This document shows, piece by piece, positions 35,245 to 44,544 of a stretch of 64,000 bases of DNA. The DNA comes from Litorimonas sp051251645 (GTDB taxonomy: Bacteria > Pseudomonadota > Alphaproteobacteria > Caulobacterales > Maricaulaceae). The stretch spans positions 806,001-870,000 of the forward strand of contig JBPOEY010000001.1 in the NCBI GenBank assembly GCA_051251645.1. Direction: 5' to 3'. Under the pieces are notes generated by a model. The model had not been told where the DNA came from, made no database searches, and saw nothing but the letters and a program-made list of their open reading frames with translations. The first letter of the stretch is position 1. Each line of letters begins with the position of its first letter. Both the position numbers and the translations under genes were made by a program.

Positions 35245-36777
35245 ATGACACACTATCGAAATGCAAGTTTCTTGCGCGATACACGTGGCAACCTCTCAAT
35301 CATCACGGGTGTTGTCGGAGTCTTGTTGATGACTGCGGTTGGCGCTTCTTTGGATGGCGGCCAGATGTTTTCGACCAAGCAGCGGTTGCAATCCATCACA
35401 GATGCGGCCGCGCTTATGGCGACTACCCCTGATGGGATCACGGCGTCAAAGCGCAAGGACTTGGCGGAAGCCTCGATTTACAGTCACGTCGAAAAAGTAG
35501 GCGGTCTAAATATTAGTTCGACCACAATTAATGTGAATGAGGCCGAAGGGCAGGTTTATGTCGCCCTTACTGCGGATGTGCCAATGCTGTTCGGGGGAGT
35601 CCTTGGCAGCGATAATCGGCGCGTGTCTGCGTCATCCTTGGCCGAAGCGTCCAGCTCAGTTTCTATGAACTCCATGTCGATTTCATTGGTTTTGGATTTA
35701 TCTGGATCAATGGCGGATCGCTTTGACAATAGGAGTAAGCTGGCCTCTGTCAATGCGGCGATGTCGGACATGTTGAACTCAATAAATTCTGAGTTTGGCA
35801 GTGAAGTTGCTTCAGCGACAAGTATCAGTACGGGTGTCTATCCGTTTAATTGGGGCATGGTAGACGGCGAGACGGTTGCTTTGGAGCCTGGCACAAATGC
35901 GATTTTGGATTCCTTGGCATATCTCTCTTTGTCTAACGGAAGTCTCCCAACCACAGCGATGGAACAAGCTGTGGCTGATCAGCTCGATGAGATGGAAACC
36001 AAGAAAAATCGAGATCGCTATATTGTCTATGTCACTGACGGAAAAGTTGACGAAGATAAATCCGATGTTGCAGGTCAGTATCTGACCAAATCAGATTTAT
36101 TTGCGAGCCGTGAAACAAAGGAGTGTGAACAGCTCGCTAAAAAGTTGCTCGAACTAGATAAAAAACTAGAGCCTGAATTAGTTGAGGAGGGGGGTAATAA
36201 AAGTCCCCTAAGCTTAAATATTTTAGGCGTGGGTCTAAATTTAGGCGGAGACGATGATGATGATGACGACGACGAGGACGAAGACGAAACGAAAAAAGTC
36301 AATGGGCTGAAAAGCTCTAAGCACGCCGGTCACAATCATGGTTCCAAAAAAATTATGGAGATGGCGAAGCGGATTGAGCTCCGCGAGGATTATGTCGAAG
36401 TATGCCAGCCCAAACAACCTATTCGCGTCGCGATGGCCTGCGAAGAAGCCCGTGAGCAAAATATCTCGATCATTGCAATCAATCTTTCTGGTGAAGACGG
36501 CATAGCAAGCAACACAATTGATTCATGCATTAATGGCGTTGACACCGTCACATCTAAGGAATTTAGAGGGCGAAAAAAGCGTGAGGATAAATTTGCGAAA
36601 AAGGCAACTGCTCAAGAAGGTAATTTCAAAACATTGTCTTCTGGCGTTAAAGTTCGCGTATCCGCTGACGGTAAATCTTACGCCGGTGACGCTACCAGCC
36701 TCGAAGAACTCCGAGACATGTTAGGCGCAATGCTGCCAGATGGCAAAAAAGAGCGTCACGTCCGGCTCGTCGGTTAA
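35245..36777 (+). CDS. TadG-like protein with von Willebrand A domain
   Basis: The 510-aa protein opens with a TadG/pilus-assembly-like N-terminus: RDTRGNLSIITGVVGVLLMTAVGASLDGG, with one membrane helix at 17-36. A vWA domain starts at about 145 with the metal-site DLSGSM (Asp151, Ser153, Ser155) and continues with YIVYVTDGKVDED. A low-complexity acidic run (336-348, eight Asp then mixed Asp/Glu) and a Lys/His-rich stretch interrupt the domain. No other tad/flp gene is near, so it is an orphan. Its base composition is lower in GC than its neighbours. Its stop overlaps that of the convergent sodC by shared TTAA. Confidence 0.82.
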   Translation: MTHYRNASFLRDTRGNLSIITGVVGVLLMTAVGASLDGGQMFSTKQRLQSITDAAALMATTPDGITASKRKDLAEASIYSHVEKVGGLNISSTTINVNEAEGQVYVALTADVPMLFGGVLGSDNRRVSASSLAEASSSVSMNSMSISLVLDLSGSMADRFDNRSKLASVNAAMSDMLNSINSEFGSEVASATSISTGVYPFNWGMVDGETVALEPGTNAILDSLAYLSLSNGSLPTTAMEQAVADQLDEMETKKNRDRYIVYVTDGKVDEDKSDVAGQYLTKSDLFASRETKECEQLAKKLLELDKKLEPELVEEGGNKSPLSLNILGVGLNLGGDDDDDDDDEDEDETKKVNGLKSSKHAGHNHGSKKIMEMAKRIELREDYVEVCQPKQPIRVAMACEEAREQNISIIAINLSGEDGIASNTIDSCINGVDTVTSKEFRGRKKREDKFAKKATAQEGNFKTLSSGVKVRVSADGKSYAGDATSLEELRDMLGAMLPDGKKERHVRLVG

Positions 36778-37364
36778 GGCGTAATCACGGCGCATGCGAT
36801 ACGCCCGCCTGCGGCCCCCGTTGGCTGTGTGACATAGTCATCGGCGCTCGCATGAATGATCAAGGCAGTATTATCCGCATCGAAGAGTGGCGCGAGGCCT
36901 TTTCTATCAGAGAGGCTCACACGCTCATTGCTGATTTGAGTTCTAACGACACCGGACGCAGGCGCGTCGAAATTGCGCATATCGCCGGCATGAGGATTGG
37001 GCGCGGTCGACTCAAAGCCGTGATTAACATCCATAGGATTGTAGTGGCCCCCAGCGCTGGTGAAGTCCGGCAGATCACAGGTTCCATTGGTATGGAAATG
37101 GATCGCATGTTCGCCTTGTGGAATAGCCGTCACATCTAGATCTAACGTCACGCCGCCCGCCGCTTCATCGGTGATTGTGACCTGACCAATTTCAACACCG
37201 GCTGTGTTAATGATCGCAAAACTCTGCGTTATCAGACCTTGCATTTGTGAGGATGTATTCGGCATTGTCATCGTGTTTGGCGCAGTCTCGCCCTCCGCCG
37301 TCCCTTCTGCTCCGCCACAAGCCGTTAGGGCCATCGCGGCACTCACTAAAATCCAATTTTTCAT
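36774..37364 (-). CDS. sodC: Cu/Zn superoxide dismutase, lipoprotein
   Basis: Converts superoxide to hydrogen peroxide and oxygen in the periplasm. The 196-aa protein has a lipobox LTAC (Cys16), a short Thr/Met-rich linker, and the SodC fold with HAIHFHTNGTC (Cu ligands), SAGGHYNP, PHAGDM and a C-terminal Cys in GGRIACAVI for the conserved disulfide with the NGTC Cys. The usual VVHAxxDDY appears as IIHASADDY. I chose ATG 37364, with GGAG nine bases upstream; two earlier ATGs are in frame. It is divergent from gyrA. Confidence 0.92.
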   Translation of the reverse strand: MKNWILVSAAMALTACGGAEGTAEGETAPNTMTMPNTSSQMQGLITQSFAIINTAGVEIGQVTITDEAAGGVTLDLDVTAIPQGEHAIHFHTNGTCDLPDFTSAGGHYNPMDVNHGFESTAPNPHAGDMRNFDAPASGVVRTQISNERVSLSDRKGLAPLFDADNTALIIHASADDYVTQPTGAAGGRIACAVITP

Positions 37365-37555
37365 CTCAATCATCTCCATCTTCTGAACATCATAGCATGA
37401 TTTCAGGGAAAATACGCGGACAAGTTCGGCTGCGTTCCAGGCCCGGTTACGTTTGTGACTTCGCCTGCAAAATGGTAGGGTTTGAGCATTGAGATAGCCG
37501 AATCGTAAGCCATTATTTTCTTATGTTTTCAAGGCGATCGGTTTGAGGAATTCAT

Positions 37556-40345
37556 GTGAGCGACGAAACCGAAGATCAGTCTACGCAACCGCCCGAAAAG
37601 GAACAGGGGGTTTCCCCTGTGACTATCGAGGAGGAGATGAAACGCTCCTATCTCGACTATGCGATGAGCGTGATCGTCAGCCGGGCGATTCCCGATGTGC
37701 GCGATGGGTTAAAGCCCGTTCACCGCCGCATTCTTTATTCGATGCATGAAAACGGATTTACCCGTGACAAGCCTTACAAAAAATCGGCGCGGGTCGTGGG
37801 CGATGTGATCGGTAAGTATCACCCGCACGGCGATAGCGCGGTTTATGACGCGCTGGTGCGTATGGCACAGCATTTCTCGATGCGTTTGCCATTGCTTGAA
37901 GGGCAGGGCAATTTCGGCTCCGTTGATGGCGATCCTCCCGCCGCGATGCGTTACACCGAAGTACGCATGGATAATCCGGCGGCGCAGCTCTTGGCCGACA
38001 TCGAAAAGAACACGGTCAATTTTCAAGATAATTACGACTCCTCTGAATCTGAGCCGATTGTCCTCCCGGCACGCTTTCCTAATATTCTCGTCAATGGGGC
38101 AGGCGGTATTGCCGTCGGGATGGCGACCAATATTGCGCCGCATAACCTCGGCGAAGTTTGTGATGCGACGATCGCGATCTTAGATAATGCGGCGCTGACG
38201 GACGCTGAGTTACTCGAGATTATTCCGGGTCCAGACTTTCCGACGGGCGGCCTCATCATGGGCCGTAGCGGTGCCAAGCAAGGCGTCATGACCGGGCGCG
38301 GGTCCGTGACTGTGCGGGCTGTGACCAATGTTGAGGAAATTCGCCAAGGCCGCTTCGCCATTATTGTCACGGAACTCCCGTTTCAAGTGAATAAGGCGTC
38401 GATGATCGGCAAGATCGCGGCGCTGGTGAATGAAAAGCGGATTGAAGGGATTTCAGCCGTTCGGGATGAGTCAGACCGCGTCGGTATGCGGGTAGTGGTC
38501 GAGCTGAAGCGCGACGCCGTCGCCGAAGTTGTGCTCAATCAACTCTACCGCTTCACACCGTTGCAGCAGAACTTCAGCTCAAACATGCTTGCTCTGAATG
38601 GTGGCAAGCCTGAGCAAATGAACGTGCGCGACATGCTCGAAGCCTTTTTGGTGTTCCGCAAAGACGTCATTGCGCGCCGCACAAAGTTCGACCTTAGCAA
38701 AGCCCGCGACCGCGCGCATATTTTGGTTGGTCTCGCGACAGCTGTGGCCAATATTGATGAAATCATTCGTCTGATCCGGACTTCTCCTAATCCCGCTGCG
38801 GCGCGCGAAGCGCTGACGTCTCGTAAATGGCCGGCGCAATCTATGGGCGCGTTGATCAATCTCATCGCCGACCCTCGGTCACGTCTTCAGGACGATGGCA
38901 CGATTATGCTGACAGATGAGCAAGCGCGCGCCATTCTCGAACTCCGTCTGCAAAAATTGACTGCGCTGGGGATGGAAGAAATTACGGAAGAAGCTGAAAA
39001 GCTGGCGACCAAGATTGCCGACTTACTCGCGATTTTGCGCTCGCGCGACCGTGTTCGCGACATTATTCGCGATGAGTTGAGTGAAGTGCGCGAGAAATTC
39101 GCGACGCCGCGCCGCTCCATCTTTATGGATGGCGGGTTCGACTTTGACGATGAAGATCTGATTGCGGTCTCGGATATGGTCGTGACGGTTACCAATGGTG
39201 GCTATGTCAAACGCACTCCGCTTGACACTTACCGCGCGCAACATCGGGGTGGCAAAGGCCGGTCCGGCATGCAGACCAAAGACGAAGATTTCGTCACAAC
39301 GGTTTTTGTCGCCACGACACACACGCCGATCCTGCTCTTTTCCTCGTCAGGCATGGCTTACAAGCTCAAAGTCTGGAAACTGCCGCAGGGCGGGGCCGCC
39401 ACACGCGGGCGTAGCTTTAATCAGCTCATTCCGTCCTTGGAAAAAGACGAATTCATTACATCGATTATGGCGCTTCCCGAGAATGAGGAAGATTGGGCCG
39501 GACTCGATATTATGTTCGCGTCCAAGTCTGGTGGTGTTCGCCGCAACAGCCTGGCCGACTTCACCCGCGTCAACCGCAACGGTAAGATTGCGATGAAACC
39601 AGACGAAGGTGACGGTATTGTTGATGTGCGCCTGTGTAGCGAGCAAGACGACATTGTTTTGACGACCTTGCTGGGACGCGCCATCCGCTTCCCTGTCACA
39701 GATGCGCGCCGATTTGTTGGGCGGACTTCGACCGGGGTTCGCGGTATCCGTCTGGGGCTCGGTGATGAGGTGATCTCAATGGCTGTTGTTCGGCATTTTG
39801 ACGCCACGAGCGAAGAACGCACTGCCTATCTGAAACATGCGAACGCCATGCGCCGTGCGCTGGGTGATGATGTCGAGGATAGCGCGGACGATGAGGATGA
39901 TGCGGCTGAGAATGAGACAGCCTTGTCAGGCGAACGTCTCGGCGAAATGGGCGCGGCAGAGCAATTCCTGCTGACGATCGCCGATGATGGCCACGGTAAG
40001 CGCGCCAGTTCCTACTCTTACCCGGTCCGGGGACGAGGCGGGAAAGGCGTCATCGCGCAAAACCTCGATCGCGGTAAAAACGTGGATGATGCGGCGCTGG
40101 TGCGAAGTTTCGTCGTCGAAGACGGTGATCAGATCATGCTCGTCACTGATGGCGGGCAATTGCTCCGCACCGGCGTCGACAATATCTCGATCGTGTCACG
40201 CAGTTCCAAAGGTGTTTGGGTGATCCGCACACGCGAAGACGAACATGTCGTCAGCGTGGAGCGCATTGCTGAGACAGAAGAGGACGCGGAGGGGGATGAT
40301 ATTATTGCTGCCTCAGACGAAGGCGGTGACACGCCTGAGGTCTAA
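37556..40345 (+). CDS. gyrA: DNA gyrase subunit A
   Basis: Supercoils DNA with GyrB. The 929-aa protein has the active-site Tyr133 in AAMRYTEVRM and the quinolone-pocket sequence HPHGDSAVYDAL with Ser94 and Asp98, the residues equivalent to the sensitive wild type Ser83/Asp87 of E. coli. The C-terminal pinwheel carries the GyrA box QHRGGKGRSG. An acidic insertion (EDSADDEDDAAENE) lies inside the pinwheel and an acidic tail ends the protein. The GTG start has GAGGA six bases upstream. A perfect hairpin follows the stop. Confidence 0.97.
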   Translation: MSDETEDQSTQPPEKEQGVSPVTIEEEMKRSYLDYAMSVIVSRAIPDVRDGLKPVHRRILYSMHENGFTRDKPYKKSARVVGDVIGKYHPHGDSAVYDALVRMAQHFSMRLPLLEGQGNFGSVDGDPPAAMRYTEVRMDNPAAQLLADIEKNTVNFQDNYDSSESEPIVLPARFPNILVNGAGGIAVGMATNIAPHNLGEVCDATIAILDNAALTDAELLEIIPGPDFPTGGLIMGRSGAKQGVMTGRGSVTVRAVTNVEEIRQGRFAIIVTELPFQVNKASMIGKIAALVNEKRIEGISAVRDESDRVGMRVVVELKRDAVAEVVLNQLYRFTPLQQNFSSNMLALNGGKPEQMNVRDMLEAFLVFRKDVIARRTKFDLSKARDRAHILVGLATAVANIDEIIRLIRTSPNPAAAREALTSRKWPAQSMGALINLIADPRSRLQDDGTIMLTDEQARAILELRLQKLTALGMEEITEEAEKLATKIADLLAILRSRDRVRDIIRDELSEVREKFATPRRSIFMDGGFDFDDEDLIAVSDMVVTVTNGGYVKRTPLDTYRAQHRGGKGRSGMQTKDEDFVTTVFVATTHTPILLFSSSGMAYKLKVWKLPQGGAATRGRSFNQLIPSLEKDEFITSIMALPENEEDWAGLDIMFASKSGGVRRNSLADFTRVNRNGKIAMKPDEGDGIVDVRLCSEQDDIVLTTLLGRAIRFPVTDARRFVGRTSTGVRGIRLGLGDEVISMAVVRHFDATSEERTAYLKHANAMRRALGDDVEDSADDEDDAAENETALSGERLGEMGAAEQFLLTIADDGHGKRASSYSYPVRGRGGKGVIAQNLDRGKNVDDAALVRSFVVEDGDQIMLVTDGGQLLRTGVDNISIVSRSSKGVWVIRTREDEHVVSVERIAETEEDAEGDDIIAASDEGGDTPEV

Positions 40346-40350
40346 ACTAT

Positions 40351-40380
40351 ACGGCTAGCTTGCGAGCGCAAGCTAGCCGT
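40351..40380. terminator. Perfect 13-bp hairpin at convergent gene ends
   Basis: ACGGCTAGCTTGC (40351-40363) pairs perfectly with GCAAGCTAGCCGT (40368-40380) around GAGC. It begins five bases after the gyrA stop and overlaps the last codons of the convergent thioredoxin-fold gene. There is no T run, so it is a bidirectional transcript end or an RNA-stabilising hairpin. Confidence 0.7.
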
Positions 40381-40867
40381 AACCCGGCTGGTTCGACGCC
40401 GGGCAGGTGATGTCGAAGCTTTGCTGATTGCGCTGGGCTTGGCCTTGTAGATTTCGGATATGTGAGACCATGGCGTTGGCGTCATAGTTGATGTTGAGAC
40501 AGCCGAGCGTCTGCTTCGTGTCGCCATCAATGACCGCCGCAAAACCTGTGATGCCCATCCAGCGGTTATACTGTTCCACGATACCGCGATCAAAGACGGC
40601 ATTGGCATTCCAACTGCCTTGGTTGTTAGATATGTCGATATTGACATACTCGATCCGAGAATCATGCAGTGATCGTAGAGCTTCACTCAATCGCGGCTCG
40701 ACAACCTTGCAGGGCGCGCACCAATCAGCACGGAACATAACGACATAGACGTCCGGCACAGAATTTATCGTGCGGTAGGATTGAGCCTGTGTCGAGGCCG
40801 AGACGCCAACATTGGTTAAAAAGCCTAAGCTGGCGGCCGCCATGATTGATTTGAAAGCGATCTTCAT
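40373..40867 (-). CDS. Secreted thioredoxin-fold protein with CxxC
   Basis: The 164-aa protein has a signal peptide (about 1-29) and a short thioredoxin domain. FRADWCAPCK gives the redox pair Cys50/Cys53, followed by a helix. The rest departs from classical thioredoxin: ITGFAAVIDGDTKQTLGC near 107-123 and a C-terminal Cys155 in TCPASNQP. It is predicted to act on disulfides in the periplasm. It is paralogous to the protein encoded at 41018-41494. Its last codons lie in the hairpin at 40351-40380. Confidence 0.85.
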   Translation of the reverse strand: MKIAFKSIMAAASLGFLTNVGVSASTQAQSYRTINSVPDVYVVMFRADWCAPCKVVEPRLSEALRSLHDSRIEYVNIDISNNQGSWNANAVFDRGIVEQYNRWMGITGFAAVIDGDTKQTLGCLNINYDANAMVSHIRNLQGQAQRNQQSFDITCPASNQPGYG

Positions 40868-41017
40868 CGTCTTATCCCTTATATGATCTCGAAATACTTG
40901 ATCGAGATATATCCATTCACATATGTGCGCTGATCTTCGCCAGCGTCAATGTAAGACACCCGAACGGTGAACCGTTAGGGTGATACTCTCCCCAAAGCCT
41001 TCAAATTAACCAATATA

Positions 41018-41494
41018 TTAGCGAGGTGGCTGATTAAATGTGGCTGGGCAGGGCGATCCAGCCGCCGATGAGGACGCTTGGGTTATACGCGGCTGACCTT
41101 TAGCCGATTGGGTCATTGTTGTGATATCTCGCGCCATATCCGACGCTGTGCGCGTGGCATCGATGCAGCCGATGATGGTTTTGCTATCGGCGTCAACAAT
41201 GGCGGCGAAACCGGGCAGCCCGACCCATTTATTAAACACCGGAATGATGTCGCGGTTAAAGGCATCATGGGCCGCTTTTTCCCACTTAGCCGCCGTTGTT
41301 GTGTCGATTACAACTTCTTCGGCGTTAACTTGAGCCATTCTCAGCGCCGTCGAGAGTTGATTGTCGAGCTGTTGAGATTTGCTGTCCTGCGCATGACGGA
41401 AGTTGACGATATAGACGTCAGGCGTGGCGAAAGCCGGCGCGGCGATGAGAAGGGTCAGCAAGGCTGAGATAGCGGCTGTAGAAGCGAGCTTCAT
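41018..41494 (-). CDS. Secreted thioredoxin-like paralogue without CxxC
   Basis: The 158-aa protein has a signal peptide (1-23, AFA). After it, PDVYIVNFRHAQDSKS aligns with PDVYVVMFRADWCAPCK of the neighbour, with the redox cysteines replaced. The later parts match well: FNKWVGLPGFAAIVDADSKTIIGC against YNRWMGITGFAAVIDGDTKQTLGC in pieces, and C-terminal CPATFNQPP against CPASNQP. Cys110 and Cys149 remain, matching Cys123 and Cys155 of the neighbour. So the protein kept a second cysteine pair but lost the catalytic one. Function unknown. Confidence 0.8.
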   Translation of the reverse strand: MKLASTAAISALLTLLIAAPAFATPDVYIVNFRHAQDSKSQQLDNQLSTALRMAQVNAEEVVIDTTTAAKWEKAAHDAFNRDIIPVFNKWVGLPGFAAIVDADSKTIIGCIDATRTASDMARDITTMTQSAKGQPRITQASSSAAGSPCPATFNQPPR

Positions 41495-41580
41495 AGGATT
41501 GTCCTTAGGTCTTGCGCCGGAAAGACGCGTATGGATCGTTGTTGATCTAAGATGTGACGCAGGACAGTGAACAAAGCGGA

Positions 41581-41602
41581 AATCAGCTGGTAAGAGCTGA
41601 TT
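41581..41602. other. Hairpin in the 287-base gap before the paralogue
   Basis: AATCAGCT and AGCTGATT form a perfect eight-base stem around GGTAAG in the upstream region of the paralogue at 41018-41494. The rest of the gap (41495-41781) is AT-rich at 41625-41690. A second small stem (CCGTCT/AGACGG, 41743-41758) lies just behind the purB stop and may end the purB transcript; it lacks a T run. Confidence 0.45.
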
Positions 41603-41781
41603 CAGATTGGTTGCTGAATGGGTTAATTATAAATATAAGGTATTGAAATTATTGAGTAAATATTATTGGTACGAATTGCATATAAAACAACCGCACGTCG
41701 CTTCATGACGCAAATTTTAACACTCTAGAAACCATCACCCCACCGTCTGTAAAGACGGCAGTAATGACTATGGCGGCGAGG

Positions 41782-43107
41782 TTACGAAAAAACGCGTTCG
41801 AAAATCGTATCAACATGTTTCAAATGATACTCATCATCGAACATGGCGTCGATTTGAGCGGTTGAGAGGAGTGCTGTCACATCTGCATCCTGATGCAACA
41901 GCTCTCGGAACGTGCCGTCGCCTGCATTGCCGTCCATGCGGAACATCTCCCACACTTTCATCGCATTGCGCTGAACGAGACGGTAAGCACTTTCACGTTG
42001 CTCTCCGGCTTGGGTGAGGGCGAGCAGCACACGTTGGCTATTATGGAGGCCGCCAAGACGGTCCATATTGGCCTTCATTTTATCTGGATAGATCATGAGT
42101 TTTTCGATCATTCCTGCGAGACGATGTAGCGCAAAATCGAGGTGGATTGTCGTATCCGGCGCAATGCCCCGTTCGACGGAGGAATGGCTGATATCGCGTT
42201 CATGCCAAAGCGCGACATTTTCCATCGCCGGCATTACGGCCATTCTGACGAGGCGCGCGAGCCCGGTGAGGTTTTCTGTGAGGATTGGATTGCGCTTATG
42301 CGGCATGGCGGAGCTGCCTTTTTGACCCTTGGAGAAGAACTCTTCAGCTTCCAGCACTTCTGTGCGCTGCAAATGCCGGATTTCAACGGCGATGTTCTCA
42401 ATAGAGCAAGCAATGACGCCCAGCGCCGCGAAATAGGCGGCGTGACGATCGCGCGGGATGATTTGTGATGACACAGGTTCAATGGCGAGGCCCATCTTTT
42501 CGGCAACATGGGCTTCAACTGTGGGGTCGATGTTGGCGAAGGTCCCGATAGCGCCGGAAATGGCGCAGACGGCGATTTCCTCACGCGCTTTAACAAGGCG
42601 CTCTCGACCGCGGGCAAATTCCGCATAAAATCGTACCAATTTGATGCCCATGGTTGTCGGCTCGGCATGAATGCCATGGCTACGGCCAATCGTAATCGTG
42701 TGTTTATGTTCTTCCGCGCGCGTTTTCAGGGCCGCGAGAACGCGGTCCATACCGATGAGCAAGAGATCCGTTGCTCGCACCAGTTGGACAGAAAGCGTTG
42801 TGTCGAGAATATCGGAACTGGTGAAGCCTTGATGCACAAAGCGGGCATCGTCGCCGATAAATTCAGCCAAATGGGTGAGGAAAGCGATGACGTCATGTTT
42901 GACTTCGCGCTCGATCTCATCAATCCGCGCTACATCAAATTCCGCCGCGCCGCCTTTGTCCCAGATTGTCTTGGCGGCCGCTTGGGGGATAACGTCTAAA
43001 TCAGCCAGTGCATCGCAGCCATGCGCTTCGATTTCGAACCAAATTCGATATTTCGTCGCTTGGGACCAGATAGCGGCCATTTCGGGGCGTGAATAACGTT
43101 CGATCAT
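41782..43107 (-). CDS. purB: Adenylosuccinate lyase
   Basis: Cleaves SAICAR and adenylosuccinate in purine synthesis. The 441-aa protein has the start MIERYSRPEMAAIWS and the fumarase-superfamily signature GSSAMPHKRNP, plus THEIG-like GRSHGIHAEP with a catalytic His. Length is normal. It lies 63 bases upstream-to-start from the MFS gene, which is transcribed in the same direction and ahead of it. Confidence 0.97.
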   Translation of the reverse strand: MIERYSRPEMAAIWSQATKYRIWFEIEAHGCDALADLDVIPQAAAKTIWDKGGAAEFDVARIDEIEREVKHDVIAFLTHLAEFIGDDARFVHQGFTSSDILDTTLSVQLVRATDLLLIGMDRVLAALKTRAEEHKHTITIGRSHGIHAEPTTMGIKLVRFYAEFARGRERLVKAREEIAVCAISGAIGTFANIDPTVEAHVAEKMGLAIEPVSSQIIPRDRHAAYFAALGVIACSIENIAVEIRHLQRTEVLEAEEFFSKGQKGSSAMPHKRNPILTENLTGLARLVRMAVMPAMENVALWHERDISHSSVERGIAPDTTIHLDFALHRLAGMIEKLMIYPDKMKANMDRLGGLHNSQRVLLALTQAGEQRESAYRLVQRNAMKVWEMFRMDGNAGDGTFRELLHQDADVTALLSTAQIDAMFDDEYHLKHVDTIFERVFS

Positions 43108-43170
43108 GGCCGCTCTGTAGCGAAGTTCCGCCCAAAATGAAGGGGGCGGAATGCTTTTGTTTCGACTTAT

Positions 43171-44493
43171 CTAGCCAGCATTGCGCGCCTCAGCTTCCGC
43201 CCAGTCCTTTGGAAGGGTTCGTGACGCGATAAAGAACGCCAAGATTGAGATCGCAAAGGGTACGAGCAGCCATGTCAAGGCGAGGCGCAAGGCATGGGTT
43301 TCTCCGTGGACCGGAATATAGGCCTGACTGATCATCCCTGTAATTGTCGGTCCGCCGCCCAAAGCGATGAGGTTGAGGACGAGGAAAAACAGAGCAGTGG
43401 ACATGGCCCGCATGCGGATCGGGGCGAGCGTTTGTGCGATGGCAAAGCTGGGACCGAGGTAAACGCCCGCTGTAACAAGATAAACCGTCAGTAGGCACAG
43501 GTGCAAGACGATGCTGTCGACCCAGAATGCGCCGATCAGGGCGGGAACCCCGATGATGAGCACAACGCCTGGAAGCCACCCGTAGGCTCTGACGCTTTTC
43601 TTGCCGAGATAATCTGCCAATTTAGCTCCGCCGAATGTGCCGAGACCATAAGCGATCCCGTTCATCAGGCCGAGCCACATCATTAACCAGCGGAACTTGT
43701 CGGGTTCTTTAAAGCTTGGGTCCCAACGGACGACATAATCAATGCCCCAATTGGACACGGCGTAACCCCCGAAGGAGACGAAGGCGATACCAAAGCACAT
43801 CGCCCACCAAGAGGGGATCGTCAGCAAGGTGCGTAGCATGGTGGAGAATTTGGGTGTCGGGATATGACCTTGATCAACATCCATTCCCCCGCGTTGGGGT
43901 TCCTTAACGACGAAAAAGACAACCACCGCGAGGAGAATGCCGGGAACTCCCAAAGCAATAAGCGTTCCGCGCCACCCGAATGAGGCAATCAGCGCGCCTG
44001 AGGCGAAATAAGCAAACATGATGCCGAACGGAATGCCGAGGGAATAAACACCGAGGGCGGAAGAACGTTCTTCTTTGGCATAGAGATCAGAAATCATGGA
44101 ATGTGAGGGCGGGCTGCCGCCTGCTTCACCAATGCCAACCCCAATACGGGCCAAAAGCAAAGTCGTGAAGGTCTGCGCCATGCCTGTCAGGGCCGTGAAG
44201 ACACTCCAGAGCGCGAGTGAAATCGAGACGATTTTCACACGATTATATCGGTCTGCCAGCCATGCGATAGGAATGCCGACGGTGGTATAGAGGAGGGCAA
44301 AAGCAAACCCTTTGAGCCATCCTAATTGGTTATCACTCAGCCCCATTTCGTCTTTGATAAAGGGAGAGACGATGCCGATGATCTGTCGATCAACGAAATT
44401 GAAAACATATACCAAGGTCAGAAGTATTAGCACGAGTGTACGGCCCTGCGGTTTTGCTCCCGGCAGAACGGGCTTCACATTAGGATTCGACAT
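43171..44493 (-). CDS. MFS transporter of the spinster type
   Basis: A 440-aa carrier with 12 predicted membrane segments. VFNFVDRQIIGIVSP in helix 1, DRYNRVKI between helices 2 and 3, and GIGEAGGSPPSHSMISD in helix 4/5 are typical of the spinster-like branch of MFS proteins. The substrate is unknown; relatives are linked to lipid or phosphate-ester transport. ATG 44493 has AAGGGG eight bases upstream; the frame starts 16 codons earlier at 44541. It is 51 bases behind radC in the same direction. Confidence 0.88.
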   Translation of the reverse strand: MSNPNVKPVLPGAKPQGRTLVLILLTLVYVFNFVDRQIIGIVSPFIKDEMGLSDNQLGWLKGFAFALLYTTVGIPIAWLADRYNRVKIVSISLALWSVFTALTGMAQTFTTLLLARIGVGIGEAGGSPPSHSMISDLYAKEERSSALGVYSLGIPFGIMFAYFASGALIASFGWRGTLIALGVPGILLAVVVFFVVKEPQRGGMDVDQGHIPTPKFSTMLRTLLTIPSWWAMCFGIAFVSFGGYAVSNWGIDYVVRWDPSFKEPDKFRWLMMWLGLMNGIAYGLGTFGGAKLADYLGKKSVRAYGWLPGVVLIIGVPALIGAFWVDSIVLHLCLLTVYLVTAGVYLGPSFAIAQTLAPIRMRAMSTALFFLVLNLIALGGGPTITGMISQAYIPVHGETHALRLALTWLLVPFAISILAFFIASRTLPKDWAEAEARNAG

Positions 44494-44544
44494 GAGTTCC
44501 CCTTTTGAGGGCACATGGGGGGAGATTGCCGGAGTGGTCAAGCG

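Noticed and set aside
40980..41030. CtrA-like TTAA spacing near TTAACCAATATATTA
   Set aside because: The second half-site is not TTAA at the right distance, so the match is incomplete.
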